Below are positions 1 through 14,000 of a DNA stretch of 64,000 nt, piece by piece; within the stretch, counting starts at the first letter, position 1, and each line of letters starts with the position of its first letter. This stretch comes from Trichuris trichiura (Eukaryota > Nematoda > Enoplea > Trichinellida > Trichuridae), in contig JBAJFE010000026.1 in assembly GCA_037903355.1 (NCBI GenBank), positions 7,006,001 to 7,070,000 on the forward strand, read 5' to 3'. The translations under genes and the position numbers were made by a program. The notes beneath the pieces are model-generated. The model was not told the DNA's origin. It worked only from the letters and a program-made list of their open reading frames with translations, and searched no databases.

Positions 1-1008
1 AGCCAGCGAAAGGGATATGCTGAAAATATTTTGAATTTCTTCTCAAAACCAAGCAAATAATTAAGACGAAACGCATTAGACTTCTTTCAATGAGGCGCCG
101 ATGAAAATTGACTCAATCCAAGAAAACTCGTTAGGTCGAGTTAAAAGAATAGCAACGTAGGACAAATATTTTTGACAAGCGAATGCTACACCTCTTAAGG
201 CCAAACAACCAATGAAGCTTCAAAGGAAGATGTTAAAACAACGCTAAAAAGAAGCAGCATATCCTTGGCAGGGCAACAAGACATGAGCAATATTGCGCCT
301 CAACATTTGGGAATTTTCAAGCTTAAATGATTTTTCAAACTTCTCCACGTCGATTCGAATTAAGCCTATTTGAAGTAAAAGCTCTAAAAACAACAAGGCA
401 AAAGACGTGATGCGGATTACTGCGACACTGACAGTATACAGAGGATATAGTCAAGTTCAGCTGTTTTCCTTTAAGCGACGCAAAGCCAGGTTTGCAGTCG
501 CCGTTAGACATTATGCGCTAATCAGTAAGTCGTTAAGGCTATGCTCGCAATCTTGGTTCCAATTAATTATAGTTGCTTGCATTTTTAAGGGGAAAAAAAG
601 CTTGCAACCATTGGCGGCAAAGTATACCCTTTATCATCGCCCTGATTTGGTCCCTTAGACTGACACCTGTTTTGTCCACTTGAAAAGACCTCAAAGATGA
701 TACTATTACAACCATCGCACGTTTGTCCAAAAAACCAATTACAGGCAATTCCGGATAACATTTGGATGACGCTAATAACTTCTAGCCGAACAACGGAAAG
801 CCAAGAACGGACAAAACATATATGTATACTTTTAAGCCGAGTGGTTCATAAAATTTTCACTCTGAAAATGCAACTACTGTTAAGGACAGGCGAACCACAT
901 CGATCCAAAAGGACGGAATAAAATTTAAATAAATAATTATAATCAATATTTCCCAAAAACTTCAAAGACACTCCATACTTCAACAATCTGGGTCGTCAAA
1001 ACTGTGCA

Positions 1009-1009
<1 letters not shown>

Positions 1010-1058
<49 letters not shown>
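1010..1058. repeat. (TAA)n microsatellite
   Basis: About 16 uninterrupted copies of a TAA/AAT unit, lying about 40 bp upstream of the palindromic element at 1101. A shorter, interrupted TAA run follows that element at 1317-1340, so the palindrome is bracketed by the same simple repeat. Confidence 0.95.
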
Positions 1059-1059
<1 letters not shown>

Positions 1060-1100
1060 TTTCGAAAGACTGGGTGTCTTTTAACAGGCTTTGGTTGTTT

Positions 1101-1314
1101 CATAGTTGTTCCTCTGGTTCACGGGTTTGGCCTGTTGGATTGTATCTGTAAGTAAACTTCAAAATGCCCTACCAACGAATGGATGAGCAAATTGTTAGAT
1201 AATTGTTAGACAATAGTCTAACAATTTGCTCATCCATTCGTTGGTAGGGCATTTTGAAGTTTACATACAGATACATCCAACAGTCCAAACCCGTGAACCA
1301 GAGGAACAACTATG
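1101..1314. mobile_element. Palindromic MITE-like element, family 1, copy A
   Basis: Two arms of about 100 bp (about 1101-1198 and 1217-1314) are nearly perfect reverse complements around a loop of roughly 20 bp. The outer ends read CATAGTTGTTCC and its complement; the inner arm contains CTACCAACGAATGGATGAGC. There is no coding capacity. A second copy with the same architecture is at 28310-28520 and a degraded piece at 42042-42090, so this is a dispersed family of non-autonomous foldback or MITE type. No clear target-site duplication could be fixed by eye. Confidence 0.85.
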
Positions 1315-2481
1315 GAATAATAATAAATAATAATAATACAAGGTCGTTTTACTAACTTTGCATTGTGCATAACGACGATAAAGAATGAAACAAATGAGCC
1401 AAGTAGAAATCAAATCAACTTCGAATTAGTTATATACATACATATAAAGCACTAGAAACATAATAACACTGAAGGAGCTCAAAAACCAGCCTTAAAGAAT
1501 GCCTAACATAAATGCAAATAAACCGCTACTAAATCAGGAACTCTTCAATGATGGCACTTACATCCAGTTAAAAGCAAGTCACTACCTCTAACGACAAGCT
1601 CTAAGTGGCATACTACGTCAGCGATTGCGTAAGAGAATTCAGAAGACATAAAAATTATTAATTCAGAGACAAAAATCACTCTGAACTTTCGCTTATAGAA
1701 GCAGCCGTATTTGGTCTCAAAAGTAACACTAGAAGGGAGCCTTAGCGTTAAGGAATGAAAAATTCCTTATTTATATGCAAAATAGGGAAGAACAACTACC
1801 AATGCGGCCTTGCACTGAGAAGTATGAACAAGCCGGCAAAAAACTATTCTTTAAAAAAACAGCTGCTACAATTGCAAGTTGAATATCTGTTTGTGAGATA
1901 AGAAGCGCTGCTTTAGCAAAAAAAGAAAAGTAGTACGCCGCGAATAAGTCAGCGCGACTTTCAACGCAAAACCTATGAATGGTTTCTTTTCAAAATTCAA
2001 AAACCGCCTTCAAGAAGCCAACAATTTTAAAAAGTAACAATGCAAAGGAGCCGAGTTATCTTTCCTCTTCTTCAATGCTATCGATAAAGTATAAAGGCAG
2101 ACAAAGACGACATCCAATTGGTTGCTTGGAAATTAAGAAACGGTGAAAGCAATGAACGCAAAAAACTAAGCGCAGCTGCCGCTGAAGCAAAAATTCACAA
2201 GCTGAAGCATTGAAAATTATGATTCGGAAAAAGAATGCAACTACGGATATCACGTCATCAATACGCTACTAAACCGAATCGGCTACAGTGAAAGTCACCT
2301 GAGCACAAGTTGGGCAAACGTATGCTACGGACTTGAACCATACGAAAAAGCAAAATATCAACGAGCAACCAATGGAATGCTATCCCAACCGCTGAAACGA
2401 TAGAGCAACACTAGAAACAGCGAGCAGGCTTGAAAGAAGAGAAAAAAATGGTAGTGAGCTCAAATAATTAGAAATTTTAAC

Positions 2482-2654
2482 TTAATATTTTCCCCCGCGA
2501 CTGGCGCAGGAAAAACACAAACTGTAGTGGGGTGAACACAAGGCGACGACGATATGTTTTTTATCATCAAAAGAAATAGTTGACAACCTGAGCATCAACA
2601 ACTTCTCTCCCACTCTGCTGTAGGTGAAATGAAGATAGAAGAAATATGTCTTAC
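2482..2654 (-). other. Unresolved continuation of vigilin KH5
   Basis: Downstream of the donor at 2654 an open frame (RVGEKLL...DDKKHIVV, stop at 2482) looks like the second half of a KH fold. It cannot be joined to the preceding exon in phase by an AG acceptor: the obvious acceptor gives a 37-nt intron and a stop after eight residues. Reading straight through gives an in-frame extension with no KH core. This could be a frameshift, a sequence error, or non-coding intron. Confidence 0.3.
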
Positions 2655-5600
2655 TGTTTAAGCCATTTTTGCCAATAATATGGCCATGCAAACTGGGATG
2701 CACATGAACAGTATCAAATGCCATTTCGGATTGGAGCTCGGCAACACGCTCGATCAATGCTTCCTTTCCGCTGTTCACGTCTTCGGGAGTGCCTTCAATG
2801 TATATGAAGCCATCGTCTTCGAAATTGACGCGCAGCTGTAAAATGAAGACTTAAGGCTGTTTGCCTCTTTGTTAACTGATGGAAAGCGTCGAAAATGATT
2901 GAACGCGAAGATAGCGTCGGCAAGGGCAAACAAACAACTCAACGAAAACGGCAAGCACAACTTAGCGCAGCTGCTCACTTTCGCAGTCACGCAGCAAAGA
3001 TATACGTACCTTGGGATAATTTCCAATGAACGCTTTGATGCCGCTACCCTTTGGGCCAATGATAAACTTATGTAACCACAGCGGGCAAGGAATTTCGGCC
3101 GTAATAACGCTCACTGCCTACAAGGAGAAAAAATGACAAGTAGGCAGTATTAAATTCAAATGCGCTCTCTTACTCACCCTTGAGTAAACCATTGGAATGG
3201 CACGCTTGAAGTTTTCCGGTTCTCCCCGTAACGTTATGTATTCGGAACTATCGTCGGTAGGTACCTCAACGCTGACGTCCGTTTCTCGAAGTATTTCCGT
3301 TATGCCACTGCGGTATTGGCCAATGATGTAACGATGTTGACTTCGCGAAATTCTGACTTTCACTATTTGCGTTTTCGCTTCCTAAAATAGCACTTTTTTA
3401 AACAAAGCTCAAATAATTGCTTTAAAACATTTTTCAAGTGTACAACCAATCGAGTTTAAAGAGAGTCGCTTCCAAAATTCCGCGTCCAACTCTGTAGGTA
3501 AACACTATTCCGAAGGGTCCATTTTGGAAAGGCTTTTAAAATTCCCGTCCTTCGAACGATAACAAAATGCCCATTAGCATAAGCGACGGCACTGTAGCGG
3601 AGCGCAAAAAGCGCATTATGTAAATACTACGTGTAATTGCGTCTTCATTCAAAAAACTCTACAATTACCTACTATTAATAGCTTAAAGAACTAGCTCGGA
3701 AACCTGTTCGGCATTTGCCTTTTGTTTAAAAACGTAAAGTGGTGCTGCGGGAAAACCAGGCTGCTTTTTGTGCCCTACTTTTACGTCGGAAGACTTGCGC
3801 CGACCGAAACAAGTTTTATTTTTGTGTACACGAGCATCAATGAAATTTTGCGCACTGATGTTATTTTATAGATTGCCTTTTGCTTGACACATACAATTGC
3901 AATAATTTGTCCTCTCTCTCTCTCGCAAGCAAGTTAATATTTGACTGCCAGCATTCAGGGTTTCGACTACAACGTAGTTGAATTAAGTCACGATAGCTTT
4001 TTCTACTCGTTTTAACTCCTACCTTTCGTTATGCTAATTATATTGTCGTACAAACGTCAGCGTAAAGCACGTCGCATCATTCGTCAAACTAAATAACAAA
4101 AGCAAGAAGAACCTATTTCAAGTGACGACTGCTTCTGCAAAATTTACAAGTCACGATTGAGCCTACTAGTTGGGCGCCCAATCGGTTGTTCAAAAGCGAA
4201 GTGAATAATTTCCTCCTACGAAGACTATCCAAAGTGGAAGGCAATCAATCGACGAAATAGGAAAACAGCTCGGCAGTTCCTTGGCGGCGGAACTGCTTTT
4301 GAAAAAAAAAACTTTCAACCTGCCAATTTAGCACCCATTTTCTGCTGAATATATCGGTTGTATTACAAGCTGTCTGTAAAGTTTCGCGTCAAAACTCCAT
4401 ATGAACTTAATGGACGATCGCTTAGCATACCGAATGAACAGTCGCCAGCATTATCATCACGTGGATGAGACTAGAAAAGAATTATGACGAAACATGCTCG
4501 TTCAGGAAGCTACGTCATCAAGTTTATTTAATGCACTTATTCGAACAAGAAGAAAATATACGACTTCTTTTACATCAGACTTCTGCGCTGACATTTAGGA
4601 TAATATATTAATATAGGAATTTTTGCTGAGCTCACTTGCTCGGCGTTTCTCACTGGTAAATAAAGTTTGAAGGATAAACATATCCATTTGAATATATGTG
4701 ATGAAAGCATAGGTTTTCACCACACACGTTACTTCTGTAACACTATACTTTAAGATATGGAAGTTTTGAAACTCTTCTAGTTCTGTCTTGGCCAAAGACG
4801 GCGCAAGCAACCCACCGTATCACTTAGAAACGTGAGAAGTATGAAAAAGCAGACGTTTAAGAAGCCTTTCACAAATAAAATTTTATTTATTCGAAAAAAT
4901 TGTCTGAAAGTATTATTATCATATATAATATATATGAAGCACATTGATCCAAGGTCCCGTAACCTCTTTTAAATAGCGTACCTACAACGTCTGTATAAAA
5001 ATTACGCTGCTAGGAGCGAGTGCCACCTATTACAATCAACGCTACATTGAAGCACTGACTTATAGTGGAAAGTGATAAGCAATAGGTACAAAAAATAATG
5101 ACGACCCGCGCAAATCTTTGCCATACTCAGCTTACAAAAAAAATATTTACAGGACAAACAATACTATTAAAGTAAAACTTTGTAAGCAGGTGGTGCTGCC
5201 GCTCGCCGAGCAGAATTATTACTTCCTTTATTTTGTTATACTGCGATTGAGCTGCTGTTGTTTCTTAAGTCTGGAAAACATTAGCCGAATCACGGCTTTC
5301 ACTTCGCACGCTTGTTTCATGCTATATTTCTAAAATTGCAGACTATTTTTGGTTAAGGAAAATTGTCATAACAAGCTATGGTCATTAATATGCAAATTTT
5401 CAAATATGACAATAGACACGGTACCTGCAAATCAATTAGGATTCAATTTTCGAACGAACCCGCGGTAAGTACAGTTCGGATAACGAAATTTTACTCTATA
5501 TGCTTTCCGCTTGTTTCTACTTTTCATTCGGCATAGGAATTAAAGACTGTAAAGTTCAATGAGCTGAAAAGGAACAAAATGATTGCTACACTAATCGGGG

Positions 5601-8001
5601 TGGACACTGTAAAAGTTAAAAATTGATGCGCAAGTCCGTTAAGTCCAACGATAGCTGAAAAAAGGAGTAACCCGATGTTCCTTCGACCCAACTTTTCCGC
5701 TCTAGTTTGGCGAATTCGCGGCCGAATAAGCATGAACGCAACGCATGACGCGTTGAGGAGACATCAACCATTTTGAAGTGAAGACATGTGACGACAAAGG
5801 TGAGCACGTAATAACCTGCCGCGGTAACATTGCGAGCCTTCGGTTAGGAGTAGAATTTTAGCCATTTTACGGTTGTTAAAAAAATGGGCATAAAGTTCCG
5901 GAAAGAAAAAAATGTCCTTACTTAAGTATTTTCAGGTTTTTACGTAACCTGCATTTCCGTTTAAAATTTTGTTAAGTAAATTCCTCTCTCCAATTCTTCT
6001 CTTCTTACGTTTGGCGCGCTAACTTTTAGGAAAACCAGAGTGAGACAGATACGGAAATGTTAAGGAGTCTAACAACTATATTTGGGACTGCCTTTTAAGG
6101 GAGGAAGGAAAACAAAAAATTTACTTACTTTTTCTTCGTATATCTGTCTTATCATAGCGGCGGCTTTTTCTACACCTTCTTTCTCACCCGTGACAGTGAT
6201 CAATTCGTTGCTTGCCGAAGGGGGAGGAATATTGACACGAGCACCGGTTTCTTGCATAATGCGTTCAACGGTCGAATTATCCGGTCCTCGAATCCACGGG
6301 TAATAGATTTTTGGAATTACCAAATGTTCGCTAGCCATTTTTGACTTTAGCAAGAAAAAGGATCAAGTCAACGCTGGCGGGAAAAGTCAACTTCCAATTA
6401 ATTACCTGTTCGTCAACCAACGCTTGAACTCGGTGAATCGCTTTTTCGATGCCTTCTCGAGGTCCGATCACCTTGACCATTTCGGACAAGGAATCGCGGT
6501 TTGGTACCAAGATTCGACAGTCGGTTTCCTTTTCGAGCTCTTGCAAACGACGCCCTTCCTTGCCTGCAAAAAAACGACAAAAACTGGGCGTTTCAATGGA
6601 AGCCACACGTTTGCTAGTCCAGGTCACCGATCAATGTTCGGTGGAATTGCTTCGGAATATGCATTTCGCGATTGGCTTGCGTTTGCAGCGACTGAACTAT
6701 CAAACGACGGGCTTCCTCCACTTCGTTGCGCTTGCCGGAGACAACGATGGTTAGGCTTTGGTCCTTATTGTGGCATAGCTCAATGACCGTTCCTGAAGAG
6801 AGCAAGCGGGCTACGCTTTTTTCCAAAAAAAAAACGAAAACAGATAGTCGAATAGTACGGTATCAACGTCGCACCTAAGCGTCAATAGAAGGTGCACACG
6901 CGTTCGTGGACATGTGGCTCGCAATTAATAGTCTTGCACAAGCTGTTTTTTGGGTTCATCGTTGCGCGGTGGCGCCTTATTTTTTCCCCACTTTACGTGA
7001 TAACAAGAGAGGGAGAGAGAGGGCAGCTCGACCACTTTACGAAAAGTTTATTTTTAAAAAGTTTACTTTCTTGAAAGGGCGGCAACAAGTGCAACACCTC
7101 GGCAAGCCTTTTGGGCGAATGAAAAATTGCTGCAACTTTCAAGCAATGCGATAACTATCGGAGGCAACACACATTTATCAGTTTAGGAAGAAGTGAAGAA
7201 GATAGACGGAGAGAGAGAGAGTGCAAGCGCGCTCTATTCGCGCGCCGGCTATGGCTAACGACGTCGTCAAATAGCTTTTTCTTATGTCATCGGAGAAGTT
7301 GAAAAGCAGCCAAACGAAAGGGAAAATAGTAGTAGTTTAAAAGCACGCTTGAAATGACGCAAAATGATTTACCAGTTTTTTGCATTATTTCATTGCAGGC
7401 TACTTGCTCGCCCGTTCGTTCGCCCATATCGCTCGTTTGACGATACCTGCGCTCCTCGTAAGGCAATTGAAATATCTGTAAAAACAAAAAGGAGGTCGCA
7501 ACAACAACAGCCACACGAAATGGCGGCGTCAAGCCGAAAAAGGCCATTTTTGCTGCTAACCTGCGTAACGTTGGTGCGGCGTATAACCGGTGTTGCTGCT
7601 ACTCGTGGCGCTTGTACAGGAGCTGCCGACGGTTCAAGGCACGGAAAATCTTGTTCATAATCCATAACAATTTTTCTTTGTTGATCCGATTGGCTGAAAT
7701 TCGCTTGCTGCTGTTGTTGCTGCTTCTGTTGTTGTTGCTGTAGCAATAGTTGGTGTTGCTGCAACTGTTGCTGGCGTTGCTGTTGCAACTGTTGATGCTT
7801 CTGTGCCGAATGTTCGGCACCCGGAGCCATTGGAAATGTCGGTACAACAAGTACGGATGCTGCTTGCTGGGGCAGATTGGCATTGACAAGATTATTCTCC
7901 CTTGAAAGTCCAATCATCGGGCTACTGGTCATGGATCGAGGGTCCGTAGAAACCAAATTCAAACTGGGCGAATTATACATCATGCCGACGTCCGGATTCA
8001 T
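2655..8001 (-). CDS. Vigilin (HDLBP), 5' part: KH1-KH4 and start of KH5
   Basis: Vigilin is a cytoplasmic and ER-associated multi-KH RNA-binding protein that binds mRNA and tRNA. Eight minus-strand exons stay in phase: 7561-8001, 7373-7475, 6628-6792, 6406-6563, 6129-6344, 3178-3381, 3010-3117 and 2655-2835 (about 525 residues). Residues 67-109 are Gln-rich, then DYEQDFPCLE (114-123) resembles the Phe-Pro motif near the human N-terminus. KH1 has LIGKEGRRLQEL, KH2 IMQETGARVNIPPPS, KH3 SQHRYIIGQYRSG, KH4 WLHKFIIGPKGSG; KH5 begins with GHIIGKNG. The GxxG loops of KH2 (also so in human) and KH3 are degenerate. The start is the first in-frame ATG. Intron 5 is 2.75 kb; the others are short. After KH5 begins, the best acceptor gives an early stop, and KH6-KH14 of the usual 14-domain protein are not seen. 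The gene is either truncated or continues beyond the left edge. Family call is firm; the 3' end is unresolved. Confidence 0.93.
7695..7800 (-). repeat. CAG/CAA-rich tract coding for polyglutamine in vigilin
   Basis: The plus strand shows runs of TTG and CTG triplets. On the coding strand these give a Gln-rich stretch of about 43 residues interrupted by His, Leu, Arg and Lys. Mixed CAG and CAA codons suggest a moderately stable tract rather than a pure repeat expansion. Confidence 0.85.
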
Positions 8002-11000
8002 GGTCGCGTAACAGTAGTCAATTTAGCAACTAAAAATTCAAGTTATTAAACAAAGCTTGAAATTTTAACGTAAAAAAATGTTGACTAAGAGGTAGACAAT
8101 TCCTGCTTTTCAGTCAGCGAAGTAAAATGATGAACATCGGAAAACAAACCACGTGTACAGGAAATGAGAACTCTGCCGAAATGCCGGCGCGAAAGATGAA
8201 GAGAGCAACATGGTCTGTACCAGTTAAACCGAATCAAAACCTGATAAACGAGCAGCAGCGATCTGGCTATGTTCACTGACAGTTTGTTGAACTTGGACAG
8301 GTCACATTCGGAAACCTTGAAGATTTTGCTGCTTACTCTCTTACGTAATTCGGAGTAAGAATGAAGACGAGCCGACACTACTCTATAGAATCCACTGTAC
8401 AACTACTCTCTGGACCGGCTAAATTATAGACAGCGACAACCAACCGACCGACCTTTGCAAAATCGTCGGTTGAAACTGACAATCAGTGACAAACTGACGC
8501 GTAAGCATCTGTCTGCCAAAAGGTGACATTGACATAGCAAGTGAACAAGCTGCGCGGGCAATGTTGACACTCCCGAATCATAGGCGATCTGAAACAATGC
8601 TCAACGATACGATTGGAAAGAGTGCGCCTACCATGCTAGTTCCATCCAGTGAATTTTCGGCCGAGTTCGCGAAAACACATTCCACGAATGTACGACGGCG
8701 GCCGATAGAGACGAGTGGGTCACCCTGGGCAAAGCAGTGCGCCTGCGGCGATGTTCGACATATTATTAATGATGCTCAAGTAAACTTTACAGTTACTTTA
8801 CGGATCGCCCACGGGCATTTGTCCAAGAGGACAAATATTTTGTCACAGCGATTTTTCCATTAAGGCAAATCGTACATGGCAACTTTAATGTTGATACGAT
8901 TCGCTCCGTTGAACACTTTTGTACAATGTGGGCGTTGGCGGTTGGATTCGCAGCTGTTGACAGTCTCTGCCGCGCCCGTGATGCCGTAGTCTTTTGCTCG
9001 GCTGCGAGCTAATTGTGCACACGGGTTCGCTTGAATTTAAAAAAAAATATCAGTCAACAAAATAGCGCCCACACAGGCAGAAAACCAGCCGGATGTCATT
9101 CGAAAAGCTCGCGCCAGCTTGGTTACCGTAATTGGGTGTACAAATTTTGTACTTCCAAAAAGTTCAATCAGCCAGTCGCTTGGCTTTTGGTCATGCTTGC
9201 TTCAAGCCGTCCGATCTGCCCGCCGCCAATGAGGTGCAACTTCAAAAGGAGCCATGTAACCTATTTTTCAAAACGGCCAAATTGCTTCAACGACACCGCC
9301 AGTTTATTCTTAACAATGGTTTTCTTGAATCGACTACGCATACCTGAACAGTGTCGTCCTTTTGACCAAAAGGCATTGACTCCTTTTTGCGTGTCGCTGC
9401 TGGCGCGCTTTGACTTTTCTAGTTTGTAATGCGCGCATTCCAGTCCGGACTTGCGCGTATTCGGCTTCTTCTTTTTTTTACTTTCAAATAAACATTATTC
9501 CCATTGATTGGTTGAAGAAAATTCAAATATTTTTTCCCATTGTCACGAATGCTAATCACGCATACATTGACTAATGACTGGTCGAGGCTTAAGTAGAGTA
9601 CAAGAAATTCGTACAATTGAAGTCCCATCCTTTCATGCATTTTAGTGAGTTTTTATTAAGGCGGCTTTAGTAAATTTTTGTTTCCGCTCTACAAGCATTG
9701 GTTGAAAGAAAATTGACGCTTCGGCTTATTTAAAACTTGATGTTACCAAGGCAGACCCTTTTGCAAGTCTAAGTCGGACGTATCACTCTTTCCGCGTTAC
9801 TATTTTCAAAATGGGTTAACTTTTACTCAAACCCGAGCAAAGCTTAGCTAAGAGAGAATGTCCGCACAATAATTCAACTAATGGAAGTTCGCTTGAAACA
9901 TCTCTTTGCTTAAGCTTTATTGCTAGTATGTCAGTTCTTCTTGAAAGCAGTAGTAGTAGTTTCAAGCGTTCCGCTGAACGTAAGAAGATAAAGTGACGAC
10001 TGCTTGGTGGAAGGGCCGTTAAAGAAGCAGTCATTTTGTTCACTTTGCCTCAGTGTGTACAAGCTATGATTGGCGTCTTCAGCCGGCTGTCTCGAACTGG
10101 ACTGCTGCATGGCTAAACGCTACTCGCACAAAACACTGAAATCAAAAAACTGCTACGAATACCCTCGTAGAGGAATGCGCTCTTCGTGCCAGTCGTTGCT
10201 GGAACTTTAGCCGAGCGATCGGCCAACTGCTATTTGACGATCCCTTTTGCATGATTCGACCATCGAAGATCGCCGCACCACTACTTAGCGCTTCGTTAAC
10301 CTTTTTTGTATACACTGGCCAGTTGCGACTCGAATTTCGCGCAACACTATTTCGGGAGCAATTTTTTCCCACTTTGGTCACTCGCCTAGCTTCATTTTAG
10401 CCTCTCTGGGCCCAAAAGCGTTCGTTTATCCCTGCGTGCAATAATACGCGCTCGGGTGAAACGTAAGCCCGTCGAACGCTTTTCATTATTGTTATTATTC
10501 AAAAAAATTAGTATTTTACCACCAACAGCAGCCGCTTTGCAGTAAGAACGTTTCGACGCAACAGATTCGGGATGCGCGAATTCTTTTCGTTGACGTCACT
10601 GGCAAACCCCTTTTTTGCCTTTGATTTGCCTACGTTATTTCAAATGCCCACTAGCAAATCATGAGGAAAAGAAGGCGTTTTTGCCAGCCTTTTTTCGCTT
10701 AGTCGGCCATTGGGGCAAACGCGCTACCCGCGCTTTATAAAGTCAACGTATAGGGAACTGCTTCCGTATATGGGATGGCTGCTTGTCTTATTTTTGCGTA
10801 GAGAAGTTCCGTCGTTGCTTTGGCGCCTAAGAGACGCGACGATTTGTTACTAGAACAGGAATAGGCGAGCGTTGTAAAATTGGTTTCTTTTAGCTCAGTT
10901 CAGGTTTGTCTTTGCAAAAGAAGCGATCCTGTTATACCGCTGTCGTAAATGCCATTTATGGAACTGTTGGGCTCACTACTAGACGATACTTTTTAAAGAC

Positions 11001-14000
11001 CTTTTTGTTGCTTCGCTGCTAGCGCAATCAGGCAAAACAGGCGCGCATCCGCTTGACCTGTCCTCCCTTGGAAACCGGCGGAAAGGAAACGAACTTTTGC
11101 TAAGGTTGTATTCCCGCACGCGAGCTTGTTACGGTCGCGGCTTTGTCTGACTTCTTGCAGTTCCTTCTTTTTTCGATCGTTTCAGTTAGGAGCACCTTGA
11201 ATAAGCAACAAAACCACGCATTACGTGCGAACTAGCTTTCGCGTAGCAACTGATCCATCGTTGTTCCAGAAAGCAAATCTTTTTTCTACGAGTTCAATGT
11301 TCGAACATGGCAAACGCCTCAGTTGACGGCATGCCATTTCCAATCAACTGGGGCAACTAAATGGCTGCTTTCGCGCGCTGGTGTAAAAAGGAGCTTAACC
11401 ACTCGGCCATTGGTGAATCACTTCGAAGGCAACGTGAGACGGCGGAAATTTTTATGAATGAACATGGCTCGCATGCACTACGGAACGACAGCAAAACATC
11501 GAGTAGTGTGGAACGAAGTACGATTTATAAATCGAGTCGTCCGCGAGACAGGTTTGCAATTCACCTATGTATTAATAAAACTGACTTTCGTATTTACGTC
11601 GTCAGTTTTGTAAAACGGGTTTTGAGCGATTGTTCGGGTCACGAGGATGACAGCAGAATATTAAAACACGTGTGGACCGCCTATCCGCGGATTTGCTTGC
11701 TACCTTCCCTCCCAGAAAGATAGACCAAAAATTTCGACTCTCGAAACTGACAGCCAGGTACAAATCCGTTGTTCTATTCAACTATCTTTTTAGCTTCACA
11801 TTATCTGAGCATAAATTGCATTAGTTTGTTCCTGGCTTTTCCTCTACGGACATTTCATCGTAGGGTGACTGCCAGTATTCAGCAGCTCACTGAATATTCA
11901 ATGATCTGCTGCTCAACATGCACAAACCCCATTTCAACGTAGACGTCCCTTATTACTGAGAAAACTGGAGAGTTCCGAAAGCCTCGACAACCGTCTTTCG
12001 CTTTGTTTTGATAAGTTTTTGCTGATCAAACATTTGCCCTTCTACTGGTTAGTATTTCTTCTTCGTCAAGTCAAACAATTGCCAAAAGTAGTCTCGGTAA
12101 TGTTTCAACCTTTCATAAAGGTTGAAGACCTTATTTACGCTAGCGTTGGCTCTCAGCAATGCTGCTAGTGCTGATAAGCTTAGGAAAGGCCACAATATGA
12201 TGCCTGGAAGTGAGAAGATGAAAAAAATTTACAAAATTTTCCTTAATTCTAATGGCAAGCACGAGATAAAGTCATAACGTCAGCAAGAATGGAGAAAGCC
12301 TTACATTTTTGTACGTAGACGGAAAATAGAAGCAAAGAAAGAATACCGGTTGATAGCAATACGTTGAAGCAAGGCGGTTTAGCTTTCTACGAGAAGCGAA
12401 GTGGTCAAAGCGTAAGAGAAGAAACGAACATTTTAAATGAAAACAACGCATGGTTGCAAAGGTCCAGAAATAGCCTCAATCTGAAAAAGTATAAGAACTA
12501 CGAGTGAAGCCGCCGCCCGTGCTATTGCGACTACATTTTCGCCTATGCTTAAGTAGTTCATATAAAAAACAGGCTATCAGCTAAAACGGGTTATGAATTA
12601 TGATAGAACAGGTCTGCTGCAACAGACAAAACATAATAGACCCTATGCCCATAGAAGTACAAAACAAACGTCAGGCTTTGAAGCATTCAAGAATAAGCTT
12701 ATGCTAGTTTTTCATGGCAGCAGATTCAGAGTTAAAATGAAGCATGACCTTGTTTACTATTTAAAAAATCCTTGCATCCTTATCAACAAAGATAAAAATG
12801 TTCCCGCCGTCTTCATGCAGTACGATCGCGAAACATGGGTCATGGTAGCCTTATTTGCTTAATGATTCCCCCAATACTTCACCCCGTTACTAATCAAAGG
12901 TATATTGGTGGTAGACAACGCGGCTGGCCATCATGAATTGGCTGAAACATAAGGCTAGAAGAAAGTTCATTCAAAAATAGGTACTGAAGTAGGAACTTAC
13001 AAAAAACGCATTGGCTAACGTGTACGAGGTATTATTGCTTGTTATTAACCACAACGAGCCTTAGAACTTGTTGCATGCTGGTAGGCCCGGCCGCTTGTTC
13101 TCCATGAGCTCGCCCACTTTAATACTTTAAAGGAAATGAATTTTCGTAAGACCGACCGAAAACATAGCCTATCTTTTTGCTCACGCTTTAGGTTAGCTTA
13201 CGTTTTTCCTTATTTAGTGATATCCGGAACTTATTGTTTTAACATTCATCTCTTGCGATTTAACCCTTCACGCGTTTGTTAGCCCAATGAGCACCTGCAG
13301 CGCGCGGTAGTTTTCTGGGCCCTCAAAGGGTTTATCAATAGGGCGGTGATGTTGAAACTTTACGCGACTATACTTCTTTCGCTTTGTGTCTATATTCACG
13401 CGCTATGCTAACTGCAGCCTCAATGGACAACCAGCAAGTGATCGACTATGACTAGACGTAAAGTGGGCCCACTAGAAGTTGCGTTTTACGAAGCGGTTCC
13501 TAATGTTCAACCTATAGCCAACGCATACGGAAAACATAGGCCGCTATTGTCTTCAAGTAATTGCAAATCTAGCTGTCAAAAAATGCGAAAGGAATCGAGC
13601 TTTCTGGAAAACTAGTTTTGAGCCCTTACTTGCTCCAGGAGCGAGTTACTACACTTCTGGCTTGTAAAGGACGTACTTCACATTTTTTGTCACAGAGTTT
13701 TAGTAATCCGGTCTTATCAGAACACGTACGACGCTTAATGTACATTTGGCCTCGCAGTACCGGTGTATTCATTCAATGCTTGATCTTAAAACTGGATTAA
13801 TCAAAAATATTTACGGACGCCTAACGCGAAAGAATAGGTTAACGTTCACGTCAGCTTCGAAACAAAACAAATGGCATATATACCGCATGGCTTAACAAGT
13901 GTTTAAGTTTTAAATGTATTTTCCAAAAAAGCAACGTTTCGCCCCGAATTGATGACTTAAGGGTTTTTAAAAGTTTGAATTTCCAATATATTACGTCCCA

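Larger units (their letters stand above)
1..2481. other. No gene recognised; left edge
   Basis: No open frame here shows family similarity or a phase-consistent exon chain on either strand. It holds an AAT microsatellite and one palindromic element (listed separately). It lies 3' of the minus-strand vigilin exons, so it may be intron or flank of that gene. I looked for KH-type Ile-Ile-Gly signatures on the minus strand and found none. Confidence 0.5.

Noticed and set aside
6424..6786. 120-codon plus-strand frame
   Set aside because: Antisense shadow of vigilin exons 3 and 4, which have clear homology and correct splice phase on the minus strand.
8561..9429. Several plus-strand frames (up to 138 codons), some with protein-like stretches
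   Set aside because: Two or three frames on both strands are open over the same bases, no splice chain keeps phase, and no family similarity is visible; probably a composition effect.
11361..11723. 120-codon plus-strand ORF
   Set aside because: No recognisable motif, no exon context, and a stop just upstream in the same frame; could be chance.
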